A stretch of DNA of 64,000 bases, taken from Phaeodactylum tricornutum CCAP 1055/1 (lineage: Eukaryota; Bacillariophyta; Bacillariophyceae; Surirellales; Neidiaceae). The notes below the pieces were generated by a model, which did no database searches, was not told the origin of the DNA, and saw only the letters and a list, made by a program, of their open reading frames with translations. The position numbers were made by a program, and so were the translations under genes. Numbering within the stretch: the first letter of the stretch is position 1; each line of letters starts with the position of its first letter. Location of the stretch: positions 310,001 through 374,000 of the forward strand of contig NC_011693.1 of NCBI RefSeq assembly GCF_000150955.2, given 5' to 3'. Below, piece after piece: positions 31,231 through 41,904 of this stretch.

Positions 31231-33072
31231 TTGTATGAGTGACCTCCTTGTCACGGGAAACGTAGGATGTACGGATTGCACCAATCACGCGCTGCTACCT
31301 CAAAGGAACGGTGTCACAAGGTCACGTGTATTGACTGTTACTTTCCTAGATTTGTACAATTTTGACAGCCCTGATTGTGTGGACAACTCGCTTGTCCTTC
31401 CATTCTTCTTTCTTCCCCTACTCAACCGTCCCCTCGGATTATCTACGGCGGGAGCTCTGCTACGATACCGTGACGGGTGATTCCATCGTGCTATGCCTGT
31501 CGTTTCTCCTTCGTCAGAAAATAACGAAACCTAAATTGTCCAAAATATGCTCAGATGCCAGGGGGGTGCCAGTGACCAAGCCCACCGGTATTCTCTCCCA
31601 ACAATGTTCAAATCGTCGACACGAATACTCAGCAATGCCACAACGATACCCGACATCAGACATGGCTCTTGACCGTGACACTCCGCCTTCACGGAAGGCA
31701 CTAGCACCGTTGTGCTGCAAGTCTTGCTATCCAAACCGAGCGCTAGTTGCTCCTGGGGAAGCCTATTGCTGAACATTTGAAATGTTTGCTCGATTTCATG
31801 GGTCGCCGACTGAAGCAATTAGAGCCATGAGTTCCGGGAGCAACGACATTCCAATTCCATGCACTTTTGCTCTCTTGCCATACATGCTCAGGCTGAGCAA
31901 AGAAGGTCTGTTTACACCCTGCTCCAAGAGAAGTATGAAGAAAGCTGAGTCTCTGGGACTAAGACTTGTCGGGCCAAGCAGAGTGTGCTGCTTTACGACC
32001 AAACTTAGCGGTACTGTTCGTTTGAGCAGAATCTACAACCAGCGGAAATAGTCGTGGTTGGAACTCGTTGCTCTAGATCTTTCTGAGGATCCTTTCTCTA
32101 ATGTTGAGTCTGACATGATTGATTTGGCTACTCAGCATGCTGAGTCGTTTCGCGAAGATCCCGTGCTTGTTAGTTTGAGGCTAATCCAAAAAGGGTGAAC
32201 GGACTTCTCAAGCAATTCGTAAACGAGCTGCTTCTCGTTTATTTGATTGGTGACTATCCTGGGATCCCTGTCAGTGGAAATGATCCGATCGCAGTCCCAG
32301 AAAAATCGCCGAGGAAGCATTGCACTGCGGGCAAGTTTTCCTGACTTGCCTATGCGTCCAAAGTCTCCATGGGGGAGGTGAAGGGCTCCTGAAGCTAATC
32401 TTCGAAGCGGCACACCCTCGCATCCCTCCCACTTGGGCGCAAGCAGCAGGCAATCTCCCAAACATCCTTGACCGAAATATACTTATCAACAACTTGTAGC
32501 TTCTTCAGGAAGCTACATCTTCCCTGTTTGCGAGCAAGCACCATGTTGGTGATGACAATCTCACTTTCATGCGAGCGCTTTTGCTCGAGATCGACCCATC
32601 AGTGACTTTGTCGAATATTCAGAGAGTGACGATGCTGGTGTTTGGCTTTGGACTAGCCCCGGATCTGTGTCTCTCCTAAAGAAGACCGAGTCAATTACTT
32701 TCCAAGATGCCTTGAAAACCAAACGAGAAACTGAAAATTTGGAATCGCTGGAGGTATGAAATGAATGGGAAATTGCCGATAGAATTTCTGCTGTCGGATC
32801 GTGGCAGAGAGGTTGACGCCATTTACCATGACTGCCTTTGATATTGGCCAGCTGCGGTATCCATTACAACGGTCTCGGAAAAAATGATTAGTAACAATGT
32901 GCTGTTCTACTTAGTGAAGGCGCTTCAAAGGACACAATTGATTTTAAAGTAAAGGAAGCAAAAACCCTCGTCCATCCAAAAAACGCAATCGTGTTGTAAC
33001 CAGGATTCTCTTTTAACATTTGTTTCGTAAATACCTTAGATATAGAATGGAAATGTCATGGAGACCCCCGGA
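31231..33072. other. Gene-poor stretch with decayed coding-like sequence
   Basis: 1.8 kb without an intact gene. Between about 31780 and 32760 the sequence has the base composition and codon texture of protein-coding DNA, but only short open pieces in different frames. It looks like a broken relic with several breaks. Its family cannot be named by eye; a relic of a host gene or of a mobile element are both possible. The short ATG frame at 31235-31480 is not supported. Confidence 0.4.
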
Positions 33073-34761
33073 TCAATGAAGACACCTGCTAAAAGAATAA
33101 GCTTGCGTTCCAGCCTTTGTCGGCACTCCTGCTGCACTGGCCGTCTCTTGCTCCGACCCAAATTTTGTTTTGAACAGGCTTGACGGCGAGTCCGTATCGT
33201 AGGTCGCGGAACACATGCTTGTCAACCAATCCCATTTGTCGAATGATGACTTGCGTGTCGTCTCTTTCGTCTCGTCCTTGCGTATTTGATCTGCATCATT
33301 AGTTTCGGAAGCCGGAAACTCGAGTTCTTTCTCCAAAAGACCGGTATTCGGTATACCCGAAAGTGAGCGTTGACCATTGTCATCATGCACTTCTCGTAGT
33401 TTGCCGCTCCCATCGACAAAAAACGGACCGGACGAGGAACTCATTCCCAATTTGGTCGCGGAACGACAATTTCGGACGACATTTATTGTACACATTGGCG
33501 CCCACCCATTCCGCGACAAAAGATTCGTTGGCAAGCCCGATTTGGAATTGGAAGCATTGTTGTCTGCTATGATGAACACAGGGGTTGCTGGTACAGTATA
33601 GGCCAAATCTTCATGAATATGGTCGTATACATTCTCCATTACGTGCCGCGGACTGCTTGAACCGCGATTCATGTTATGCTGCGCCGTCTCCACTGTGCGT
33701 TCCCGTTCGACTTCTCCCGCATGCTCGTGTGCAATTTCGTCGTACGGAAAAGACGGATCACTCTCGGTCCGTACCGATGGGTAGGGACGTTTCCAATCAT
33801 TTTGATCTACGACTGTCTTTTTGTATCGAAAGCGGGATTTGGGTACTGGCGGTGATGATTGTACCGCATCTACAATCAGAATAGCGCGCGATTTTAATCG
33901 GGCCCGTCGCGCACTCGTTACCGTAACGCTTTGGATAAGAAAGGTGACTTGTGCATTGGTCAGAATGCTTTGCAAGTAGAGGGCGAAATCTTCTCGCATG
34001 GCTTCCGCCATAGCCATGTCGGTTTCGTTGTTAAAAAAGGCACCCAGAGCTTGTTGTGGCGTCACAACATCCGATACATTTTCGAGGAGAGTCGGTAGCA
34101 CTATGTCGCCCCACTGCACTGCTTCGGATCTAGCAGGTGTGGTTGCCGATGTTGTCCCAAACACGTGCCGAAGGCTTTGCGGGGCCTCGTCCAACCCGTC
34201 TCTGGCGACCCACTCGGCCGCAATCGTACGGTAGAGAAAATACTCCGACCAAGCTTGAATGCAATTGTACGAAGCCAGAGACTTGCACACGAGCTGCTGC
34301 GGACGGTAGACGATACCAAAAAACTCAAGCGCCAGCAGAAAATCGTAGCCGAGACAATTTGTCGGTACCGTGAGACGTCCGGTGTGGTAGTAGCGTTCGA
34401 GGAGAGTCGTCAACCACGGATGCCAAGCCATTAATTGGGAGTAATTTTGCTCAGCGCAAACGCGTTCGGGATTCAACATGACGTGCGACTGTTGCTGAAC
34501 ACAACAGCGCAAATAGAGAAGGGAGCCGTTCCAGCGATCCCGGGGAATTTGCAAGGCGTCCACAGCGGCGCGCATTTCTTGTTCGCGTTGCCAAACGAGA
34601 GAAAACGGAATCGTCAAGGAAGTATTGGAAAATGTGTGGGATTGGATTTCAATCAACAGGAGATTGTCGTGAAAGGATAGAGGTGGATCGACTCGTGTAC
34701 CAGGATTCGCAATCAGAGCAGCCGGAGCTTGCCGAAGCGACTGCCGATGGTTGGCCTTCAT
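33073..34761 (-). CDS. BTB/POZ-like protein
   Basis: 562 residues, ATG at 34761, single exon. The part around residues 130-190 (YYHTGRLTVPTNCLGYDFLLALEFFGI, then VYRPQQLVC and an aromatic WSEYFLYRT helix) resembles the KCTD-like BTB domain found in many diatom proteins, where a 'Y(Y/H)RTGxLxxP' turn is followed by a helix containing LxxxEFFG. The region before it (LSFHDNLLLIEIQ) could be the first BTB strand. After residue 300 the chain is largely disordered, Ser/Asp/Glu-rich. Such proteins may be cullin-3 adaptors or oligomerising factors, which is inference from the fold only. Confidence 0.58.
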   Translation of the reverse strand: MKANHRQSLRQAPAALIANPGTRVDPPLSFHDNLLLIEIQSHTFSNTSLTIPFSLVWQREQEMRAAVDALQIPRDRWNGSLLYLRCCVQQQSHVMLNPERVCAEQNYSQLMAWHPWLTTLLERYYHTGRLTVPTNCLGYDFLLALEFFGIVYRPQQLVCKSLASYNCIQAWSEYFLYRTIAAEWVARDGLDEAPQSLRHVFGTTSATTPARSEAVQWGDIVLPTLLENVSDVVTPQQALGAFFNNETDMAMAEAMREDFALYLQSILTNAQVTFLIQSVTVTSARRARLKSRAILIVDAVQSSPPVPKSRFRYKKTVVDQNDWKRPYPSVRTESDPSFPYDEIAHEHAGEVERERTVETAQHNMNRGSSSPRHVMENVYDHIHEDLAYTVPATPVFIIADNNASNSKSGLPTNLLSRNGWAPMCTINVVRNCRSATKLGMSSSSGPFFVDGSGKLREVHDDNGQRSLSGIPNTGLLEKELEFPASETNDADQIRKDETKETTRKSSFDKWDWLTSMCSATYDTDSPSSLFKTKFGSEQETASAAGVPTKAGTQAYSFSRCLH

Positions 34762-35866
34762 GTTCCACCAGTTCTTACTCTTAATACGGTTGCGTGATGG
34801 GGCTGCTCTTGCGTTTGCGTTTTCCTGGGTTGCTCGAGGAGTTTTTAGAGATAGCGGTTGCTTTTTGTTGATGCTGCTGCTGTTGCTACTATTCGAGGAT
34901 TGTATCGTTCGGGCGCCACTAGGAACAGACTTCTATCACAAGGTGTACTAGTCGGCAAAGGCAACACGAGAGGAAAGACACCGAAGCGGCTGGCCCTTCT
35001 TGACCTTGGTGGATAATCACCACGGTGTACCTCTGGTGGCAGGCTCTGGCCAGACCCGGGTCTTACGAGGGATTTTTGTGAGCTCGCTGTTTACAGTTAA
35101 GGAAGCACAGGTACATTACCCGCCATAAAAAGTAAGTTCTTATAAAAATGACCGAAAACGAATAGCGGTTCCTATTTATCTTTATCGATACACGGGATAA
35201 ATTTGGCAAAGTGATGTAAAACATTCTGCCAGATTTGATGAGTCGATCGGAAGCTTACGATGAAATTGATTGTACATAGACCATTGGGCATAGGTTGACT
35301 CTGACAGCGAACCAAAGAGATACATGTGTAAAAAATCCGAGGGCATGTTTTGGTTCCATGTCACGGAATTGGCATTTGGGTCAAGTATGTCTATTCTGGC
35401 CTCGTCTGGTCGCTGCTCCGTTTCGTGTAAGTAGCACAAGCGGTGGATACGCATCGTGTATGCTGACGAATGCTGACGCGAGCGTGATGTGCGCCCGAAC
35501 ACCGATCGCACGAGAAATTCTCCCCCACTCGACAATCTTATCGCGAGACAAGAAACTCGTCTAGATCCTGGTCAACAAGCCCATCCATCGAGAGGAACGG
35601 TAAGATCCCTCCCTCCCAGTGTTGTCGCATCAATTCGTTGTGTACAGCTTATCTCTTTCTTCATCAAACGACAGGGGGATCCACAGTGTTCCTCGCCTGA
35701 TCTTGCTTTTTGCTCACTCTTTGGATCTTGGATTGAAGCGCTGTTGACAAGCACCGAATTGCTGCCTGCCGAGCGTACTCGAACGATTGCTTTTTTTGTG
35801 TAAACATCCCCTCCTTGACTCTTGCGGCAAAAACGTATCAGAAATCCTCCTACGACCAGAGAGATT
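34762..35866. promoter_or_regulatory. Divergent region between BTB-like and MFS genes
   Basis: 1.1 kb. A minus-strand ATG frame of about 90 codons (35182-35454) has no recognisable domain and is not called. A CTG/TTG-rich patch lies near 34870-34895. Confidence 0.35.
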
Positions 35867-37615
35867 ATGAGAATCACCGCTTCTTGTACACGTTCGTTCT
35901 TTGGCTGTTGTTTACTGCTATCGCATGGTGCTTTTGCTTTTGTGTCGCCCTATCGGCACAGTATTGCGATTCCTGCTCGGGGAAAGCATCAGGATCTACT
36001 GACTCTTTCTTTTATACAACAAAAGCAGACTTCTCGAGAAATTTCAGTATCCGCAGCATCTCCAGCTTTGTCGCTTTTACGTATGAAGCCTCACGGGCCC
36101 GATGGGAACAATGAAGATCATCATCTACAACGGGGTGACATGGAACCGCAAGTCTTCCCCCAACGATGGGTGCAGCTGGCATATCTTTCCGCGCTCGCTT
36201 TGCTTTCCGATTGGATTTGCTTTGCCACCGCCGCCACACCGGGGGTATACGAACGCGCCTTTGGACATTCCTCCGCTTCGTTGATTGACATCTTTTTGTT
36301 CACCAACGTGGCGACCTGCTTCTTGGTCACGGACATTGTCAATCGCTTTGGCTTACAAAAAGCCATTCAAGGAGCCGCAGTGCTCATGATGGTAGGCTGT
36401 TGGCTGCGATCCGGCGTTTCCTTTTTACCTTTTGTGCCGGAAGACTTGCATTTGGTCAGCTACCCCGTCGTAGTCTTTGGAACGATCCTGGTGGGCGCCG
36501 CCCAACCATTCTTTCAGTGCACGCCCCCTTTGCTTTCCGCCTTGTGGTTCGCCTCTAGTGAACGCGCCACTTCCACCGCCGTGGCCCTTAATTTTAATCA
36601 AATTGGCATCGCTACCGCCTTTTTGGTCGGTGGTGCTATGGCGGTCGACAGTGTTGGTCTAGCCAACTACTTTGGACTCATTGCCGTTCTATGTACCGTC
36701 GTGACGGCCGGTACGCTGCTACAATTCGAAGACGAACCCCTCGTGCCGCCGTCGGCTTCGGAAATGGAAAAATTACTAGCGGGCGAGAAGGAACCACCAT
36801 TTCTCGAGTCGGTGCAGAAATTTTTCAAAACTCCCGGATTTACCAAGGCATTGGCCGCCTTTGTCTGCTCCATTTCCATCACCAATATTGTTGGCGCTTT
36901 TATCGACGAGATCATGACGCGCGGTGGAATAATAGACCAATTATCGATTGATTTGGCTGGTGCAGGTTTCGAGTTCGCCATTTTGTTTGGTGGGATCCTT
37001 ATTGGGGGTTATGTTGATCGCAGTAAAGAATACAAAAAGATTAGCATGATCTGTTTGGCCGCCACGGCCTTGCTTGTGATCCCACTCGGCTTGACTGTCG
37101 GTGGTATTGGCACGCAACCGGTGTTGTTGTTGGCAAGTTTGCTGGGACTCGGGATGGCGGCGGGTCCCGTCCAGCCGATCAACGCCGAGCTAGCCGTTGA
37201 CGTGACGTATCCCGGAGACGAAACAGCCGTGGAATCTGTCCAGCAAATTGGTGGTAATCTGTTTTCCGCTCTTATCATTCCGATTGTCGAGCTTGCGGCT
37301 AAACAAGAGTATGACACGTTCGGGGTCGGTTCGATTCACGGAGATTCCGTGTTGTTGTCTTTTATCGCCGCGTCAACGATAGCGTACTTTGCAACCTTCA
37401 ATGCACCACTCCGACGAAGTATAGCGGACGAAAAGAAGCGAGACGATCCCGTTCCGGCTCTAGAGTCTGTCGCTGCTGGTGCCAGAACGAACTCGGAGTA
37501 CATAGGTAGTCCAATGGAGAGTCTGAACAACGAAGAAGTGTTACCACCGCCCGCCGAAGCAACTTCGCGATCGCCGTCACCGGAGGACAGTAGAAACGAA
37601 AAATCGTCACAGTGA
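35867..37615 (+). CDS. Plastid-targeted MFS transporter, FLVCR/SLC49-like
   Basis: 582 residues from the ATG at 35867 (upstream TTG rejected). Signal peptide MRITASCTRSFFGCCLLLSHGAF with a cleavage site A-FVSP, F at +1, followed by a Ser/Arg/Gln-rich transit peptide, predicts the plastid. The mature part has about twelve hydrophobic segments in two halves around a hydrophilic loop (PPSASEMEKLLAGEKE). The first half has features of the FLVCR/MFSD7 (SLC49) group: LALLSDWICFATAATP, VVFGTILVGAAQPFFQ and SSERATSTAVALNFNQIG; the second half has GGYVDRSKEYKK and AAGPVQPINAELAVDVTYPG. Animal relatives move haem, choline or other small molecules; the substrate here is unknown. The C-terminus is Ser/Glu-rich and disordered. 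Single exon. Confidence 0.82.
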   Translation: MRITASCTRSFFGCCLLLSHGAFAFVSPYRHSIAIPARGKHQDLLTLSFIQQKQTSREISVSAASPALSLLRMKPHGPDGNNEDHHLQRGDMEPQVFPQRWVQLAYLSALALLSDWICFATAATPGVYERAFGHSSASLIDIFLFTNVATCFLVTDIVNRFGLQKAIQGAAVLMMVGCWLRSGVSFLPFVPEDLHLVSYPVVVFGTILVGAAQPFFQCTPPLLSALWFASSERATSTAVALNFNQIGIATAFLVGGAMAVDSVGLANYFGLIAVLCTVVTAGTLLQFEDEPLVPPSASEMEKLLAGEKEPPFLESVQKFFKTPGFTKALAAFVCSISITNIVGAFIDEIMTRGGIIDQLSIDLAGAGFEFAILFGGILIGGYVDRSKEYKKISMICLAATALLVIPLGLTVGGIGTQPVLLLASLLGLGMAAGPVQPINAELAVDVTYPGDETAVESVQQIGGNLFSALIIPIVELAAKQEYDTFGVGSIHGDSVLLSFIAASTIAYFATFNAPLRRSIADEKKRDDPVPALESVAAGARTNSEYIGSPMESLNNEEVLPPPAEATSRSPSPEDSRNEKSSQ

Positions 37616-38440
37616 TTTCGGCACGGGAAAGGAGAGGCCAGCGATTCAAGAACTTTTCGTCCGCAGTGACTCTTGATAGACGAAAGACATACTAATAAGC
37701 TACCGATAGATTGCGGCATGCAGTACAGTTGCTTCGAATCTCATTTAGATCTGATATAATTTTACGAATACTGGATCAGCCTACTACTGTGTCGAGACTG
37801 TATGCCTGAAGCAATCCTGGCGCTTACTTCTCTCGGTTGTTGTTCGTTGCTGTTCAAGGCAACGTGACAGTCATATTTGTGTTAGCATTCCAGATGTGAG
37901 CAACCGCCTTTGTATAAGGAGAGGGGCGCAGAATACTCGAAACAGTGATTGGCCTGAATAATAGGTGCCAATACATATCGAGTGGAACTATGTTTGACAA
38001 CATGCGGCTTGTTCACAGTCAGAAACAACTTCAAAAAGTGGGTTCACCGTAAGGTATGTCGGGGACACCTCTTTACAAAAGTGACAACCGCTTTTTCGTT
38101 CGGAAGAAAGCGCGTCAACAGAACAACAGAAACATCCAATATATATAACTTAAACAACTTATCTATTATCATCAGCTTCAACGTCGACAGATTCAAAACC
38201 ATTAACTGTAAAAAAACCGATTCACATGAAAGTTAATCGCGACATTGCATTGCGATCTTACCCGGTTGGATCTCCGTTGAAACGAGAGAGAATTGGGTCA
38301 GTCAGAATATCACCGTCAGCCCACAAAAAATTTCAAAATTTTGAAATGGCTTTATGACAGCAGTTCGTTGACTTTCAATCGCTTCATCAGTCAGCCCTCA
38401 CAATGAACTGGATTGGCAGCTTAGCGACTTAAATTTCACC
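37616..38440. other. Intergenic, MYB promoter region
   Basis: About 820 bp between two plus-strand genes. Becomes AT-rich toward 38240 and holds a small palindromic patch, TTTCAAAATTTTGAAA, near 38331-38346. No supported gene. Confidence 0.45.
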
Positions 38441-40190
38441 ATGAAGACTCGAGCGCAATCTCTGAAACGAGCTTCTGCTGACCCCAAGTCGTCATTAAGT
38501 GCTAAAAAGTCAAGAAGGGAGTTGGGGTCCCAACGCTCTTCTGTCGAGTCACGCCACCGTCGTCTTCCGCCAGACAACGATAAACCTGTAGAACAAAATC
38601 CGCCTACCGAAGAAGTAGCGGATCAGATTGCCGATCGCTGCAGAAATGTGTCGGTCCTTCCTGAAAAGCGTCTACTTGTCACTCGCTCGCGTGCGAACTC
38701 GCCAACGTTAGAACGATGTTCGCACGGAGAGAACTTGCCAGCTTTGAGGGAATTTCCAAAAGTACGTTTGATAGATTCTTTGTTTCTGCTTTAACCGGAT
38801 CGGATTATGGGTTCTTTCATTCATCATTCCACCGCATTGCTTCTTACTCGACCTCATTTGGTTTGCTCTGCTCTCAGTTTTCGACAGTCGTCAAAAATCT
38901 ACGAATCGTTGATGGCACATCCAATAAGATGAGCGAAAAGCCAGTTTCGCCTAGCAGAAACCGGAACGTCACCCGGGCCAGCATTCCGCTGATTGCTCTA
39001 GAGTCTAGTGCACGCCCCGATATGAGTCAGTCCAGCAAGTTTGCCGCTACATCAGGGCCACCACCATTCCATCGCTGTTCAGGACATTCAGAACGCTTGA
39101 ATTCTTTGTTGGCACCGACGACCGGGATAACTTACAACTGCACGTACAAAACGCCTGAGCCATCTCTGGAATTACGTCCCTCTTCCTCTCGTCTATTTCC
39201 AAACGCTTTGGATGTACTTCAAGAACATGTGCAACATGGAAGTATGTGCTTCAGCCCCAACCTACTATTTAGCTGTCTTCCTCAATGGAATTTAACTAGC
39301 CCACTTCATCCTTGTGGTGCTGCTAGTGTCAAGGGCAACCTCTTTCCTCAAGAAGTACAGTCCAGTCTTGGGATGTTAAACTCTGTTCCATCGCATTCAA
39401 ACCCACGCTTAGTGCAGACGACGCAAGGACCTGCGTTACTTTTGACTTGTCCGCCTCGTCACGAATCGCCCAGTTCTGCCACGGACGCCGCCACTCCTCT
39501 AAAAAAATACACGCGCTGGACCCCCGACGAAGACGCGCTACTCAAGACCGCGATCGAATTGGAGCGAACTATTTGTCCCCGTGAAAGCCGGATTAATTGG
39601 AAAAAGATCTCTCGAGTGCATTTTCTGGGGAAACGCAATGACTTTCAGTGCAAGTCACGGTGGCTGAAGGTGCGTTACATGCTGACATTTTTTGCTAACG
39701 AAATTCCATCAAGGTGTTCTAATCGCTTGCGTGATATTTTTTTAAGGCGCTTTGCCCTTCTATTAAACATAGCCCTTGGTCACCAACAGAAGATACGATT
39801 GTTTTAGAGGGGAAATCCGAAGGCCTTGGATTTCCTGAGATCGCCAAGTCTCTGCCTGGACGAGTCGCGGAGCAGGTCCGACGTCGTTATCTGAATTGCT
39901 TGGACCCAACAATCCGAAAAGACGAATGGACGGAGCAAGAGAAAGAAGCTTTGTTTGATGCACAGCGGCGCATGGGAAACAAATGGACTGCTATTGCTGC
40001 TCTTTTACCGGGCCGCTCAGAAAACGCCGTGAAAAATTGTTGGCACAATCAAATAAATGCAAGCCGCCGTCGCGTGCGCCGCTTCAATGCTTTCGAAGAT
40101 ACTGAAGGTACCCTCCATAACGAGTCTCCTGACCGCGTTCAAAGCCGATGGACGACGATAGCAGACAAGCCAAATTCAACAAATGATTAA
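38441..40190 (+). CDS. Three-repeat (R1R2R3) MYB transcription factor
   Basis: Three exons (38441-38761, 38878-39669, 39747-40190) with introns of 116 and 77 bp, both phase 0, encode 518 residues. Residues about 318-371 are R1 (TRWTPDEDALL ... NWKKIS ... FQCKSRWLK), with an insertion before the second helix. R2 (about 375-428) is SPWSPTEDTIV ... FPEIAKSLPGRVAEQVRRRYLNCLDP, and R3 (about 430-478) is DEWTEQEKEALF ... NKWTAIAALLPGRSENAVKNCWHNQ. The Trp spacing of R2 and R3 is intact. The first 310 residues are disordered and Ser/Pro-rich. Three-repeat MYBs in plants and animals act in cell-cycle (G2/M) gene control; that role here is inferred. It is nuclear, with basic patches near the N-terminus (KKSRRELG) and after R3 (SRRRVRR). 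Confidence 0.88.
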
Positions 40191-40566
40191 GGAGCGGAAG
40201 ATTCCGTTGAGCGACGCCAACGGCCAATGGCAACAGCGTTGCCATTGGTGTATATTTTGTTAAGCCAAATTTCCGGAACGACACGATACAGCTCCGGATC
40301 CTAATAGAATCTGTTCTGTAAAAGATGTATGCAAATGAATAAATCTCGCTAGCACTTTAGTTGATAGTTACGTATGTAGCGACGATTCTTTGCAATCAAA
40401 GGGGTCTCTCTTTTTCCAGTACCACGGATTGTGGCGTGAAACCAACTATCAAATATGGCCATTTCTGAACAGCTGGGCTCGCTCCTTCCTCCCGAGAACA
40501 ATCATGCAATAGAAGTTTTAATTGATCCAACATGTACAAACTGTCTTATCTCTGCGCATGCTCGAC
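40191..40566. other. Convergent gap
   Basis: 376 bp between the stops of the MYB and HMG genes. Nothing recognised. Confidence 0.5.
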
Positions 40567-41904
40567 TCACATACCAGTGTTGCTAGTGGAGAAGTAGCGC
40601 ATCTTTGCCATAGGATCGACAGAGGTTTCTAGCTGGTCGCGACTTTCTTCCAAACCTTGGCGTTGTTTGATAAGAAATTCTTCCATTTCCTTTTTGTAGC
40701 GCTGCATATCTACTGCAGCTCTAGCCTTGTAAGTGTCGAGTAATTCCGGATCTATCGCCTTCCAACTGGCACCGATGGCCTTGGCCATTGCTTCGAAGCT
40801 GATCTTGCCGTGAGGTTCTCGCTTGCGTTTACCGTTTTTGGACTCGTCCTCCCCTTTCGCTGCGGTACCGCTCTTCTCTTCTTCTTTCCCTTTCGTTTCC
40901 TTGGAACTGTCCTTGTCTTCATTTTTTTCGAGAGAGGCCTTGCTGTCGGTTTCCTCGTTGACAGAGTCTTGCTTGTTGCCTTCGTCTTCCTTTACATCGG
41001 TCGCCTTGTCTGTATCAGCCTTGATATCCTCGGATGTGTCTTCGTCTTCCTTTGCATCGGTCGCCTTCTCCGTGTCGGCCTTGCCTTTTTCGGCTTTGAT
41101 TTTGTCTTCCTTTTCGTTGGTTGCCTTGGGATCGTCGTTGTCGTCGTCCTCCTTCTTGGTGTCGTCATCCGAGGTCTGCTCTTTGTCTTCTACCTTCTTG
41201 TCAGGAATCGCGGAAAGCATTCGCAGGCGCTCATCCTTGAAGAAAAGATTGTAGGCCGAAAGGGGACGCTTCGGTTTGTCCTTATTCTTTTTAGGTCGCG
41301 AGGACTTGCGGTCCAATCCGGCCGAAGCGGACGAGGAAGCCGCAGCATGGGCCATGGACGACGCGTTCTGCGTAGGCAGGCCATAGTATGCCGCCATGGA
41401 CGGATTCGATCCGGGCATTCCTCCGTAGCCGCCGGTTTGCTGGGCCGCAAACGCTTGCGAATTCATCATTTGCTGGAACATCATCTGTTGCATGTCCTGT
41501 CCAGGATACCCGCCGCCGTAACCGCCGTTCGTCAGGCCCGACATTTGCTGCATCATGTCTGGCGTGGGCTGTTGCGGCATGTAGGGATGGAAGGGGTCCG
41601 CTCCACCTCCGGCATAGCCGTCGCTGCCCGACGGCATCTGTGACCACATGGGGAACTGCGAGGCAGCTCCGGCACCGTACCCTCCGAGTGCGTTGGCCTG
41701 GTGTTGTTGAAAGGACGCTTGTTGCTGCTGTTGTTGGAAAGAAGCCAGACCTCCGCTGCCGTTGTAGCCGTTCGACATTGCGGACTTCTCGTCTCCGTGT
41801 CCGCCGTTCCAGTGAGCCGCATCACCACCTCCTATGTTATAGTTTGGTTGCATGTTGCGCAGGGAATGGAAGGAACTACTTCCGTCCGGAAAGGAGAATG
41901 ACAT
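40567..41904 (-). CDS. HMG-box protein with a split box and acidic insert
   Basis: 445 residues, ATG at 41904, single exon. The N-terminal 200 residues are Gly/Gln/Met-rich and disordered (QQQQQQ, GGYGGG runs). A basic patch (RPKKNKDKPKRPLSAYN) begins an HMG box whose first helix (LFFKDERLRML) is separated from the remaining helices (HGKISFEAMAKAIGASWKAID ... YKARAAVDMQRYKKEMEEF) by an insert of about 115 residues. This insert is Asp/Glu/Lys-rich with imperfect repeats of 'KADT(E/D)KATD(A/V)KEDE'. HMG boxes bind and bend DNA without strong sequence preference. The insert may form a charged loop between helices. Probably a chromatin protein. Paralogue of the gene at 44322. Confidence 0.85.
   Translation of the reverse strand: MSFSFPDGSSSFHSLRNMQPNYNIGGGDAAHWNGGHGDEKSAMSNGYNGSGGLASFQQQQQQASFQQHQANALGGYGAGAASQFPMWSQMPSGSDGYAGGGADPFHPYMPQQPTPDMMQQMSGLTNGGYGGGYPGQDMQQMMFQQMMNSQAFAAQQTGGYGGMPGSNPSMAAYYGLPTQNASSMAHAAASSSASAGLDRKSSRPKKNKDKPKRPLSAYNLFFKDERLRMLSAIPDKKVEDKEQTSDDDTKKEDDDNDDPKATNEKEDKIKAEKGKADTEKATDAKEDEDTSEDIKADTDKATDVKEDEGNKQDSVNEETDSKASLEKNEDKDSSKETKGKEEEKSGTAAKGEDESKNGKRKREPHGKISFEAMAKAIGASWKAIDPELLDTYKARAAVDMQRYKKEMEEFLIKQRQGLEESRDQLETSVDPMAKMRYFSTSNTGM

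Noticed and set aside
40810-41643. Long plus-strand frame (277 codons)
   Set aside because: It is the antisense shadow of the charged repeats in the HMG gene, and its hydrophobicity comes from reading the complement of Asp/Glu/Lys codons.
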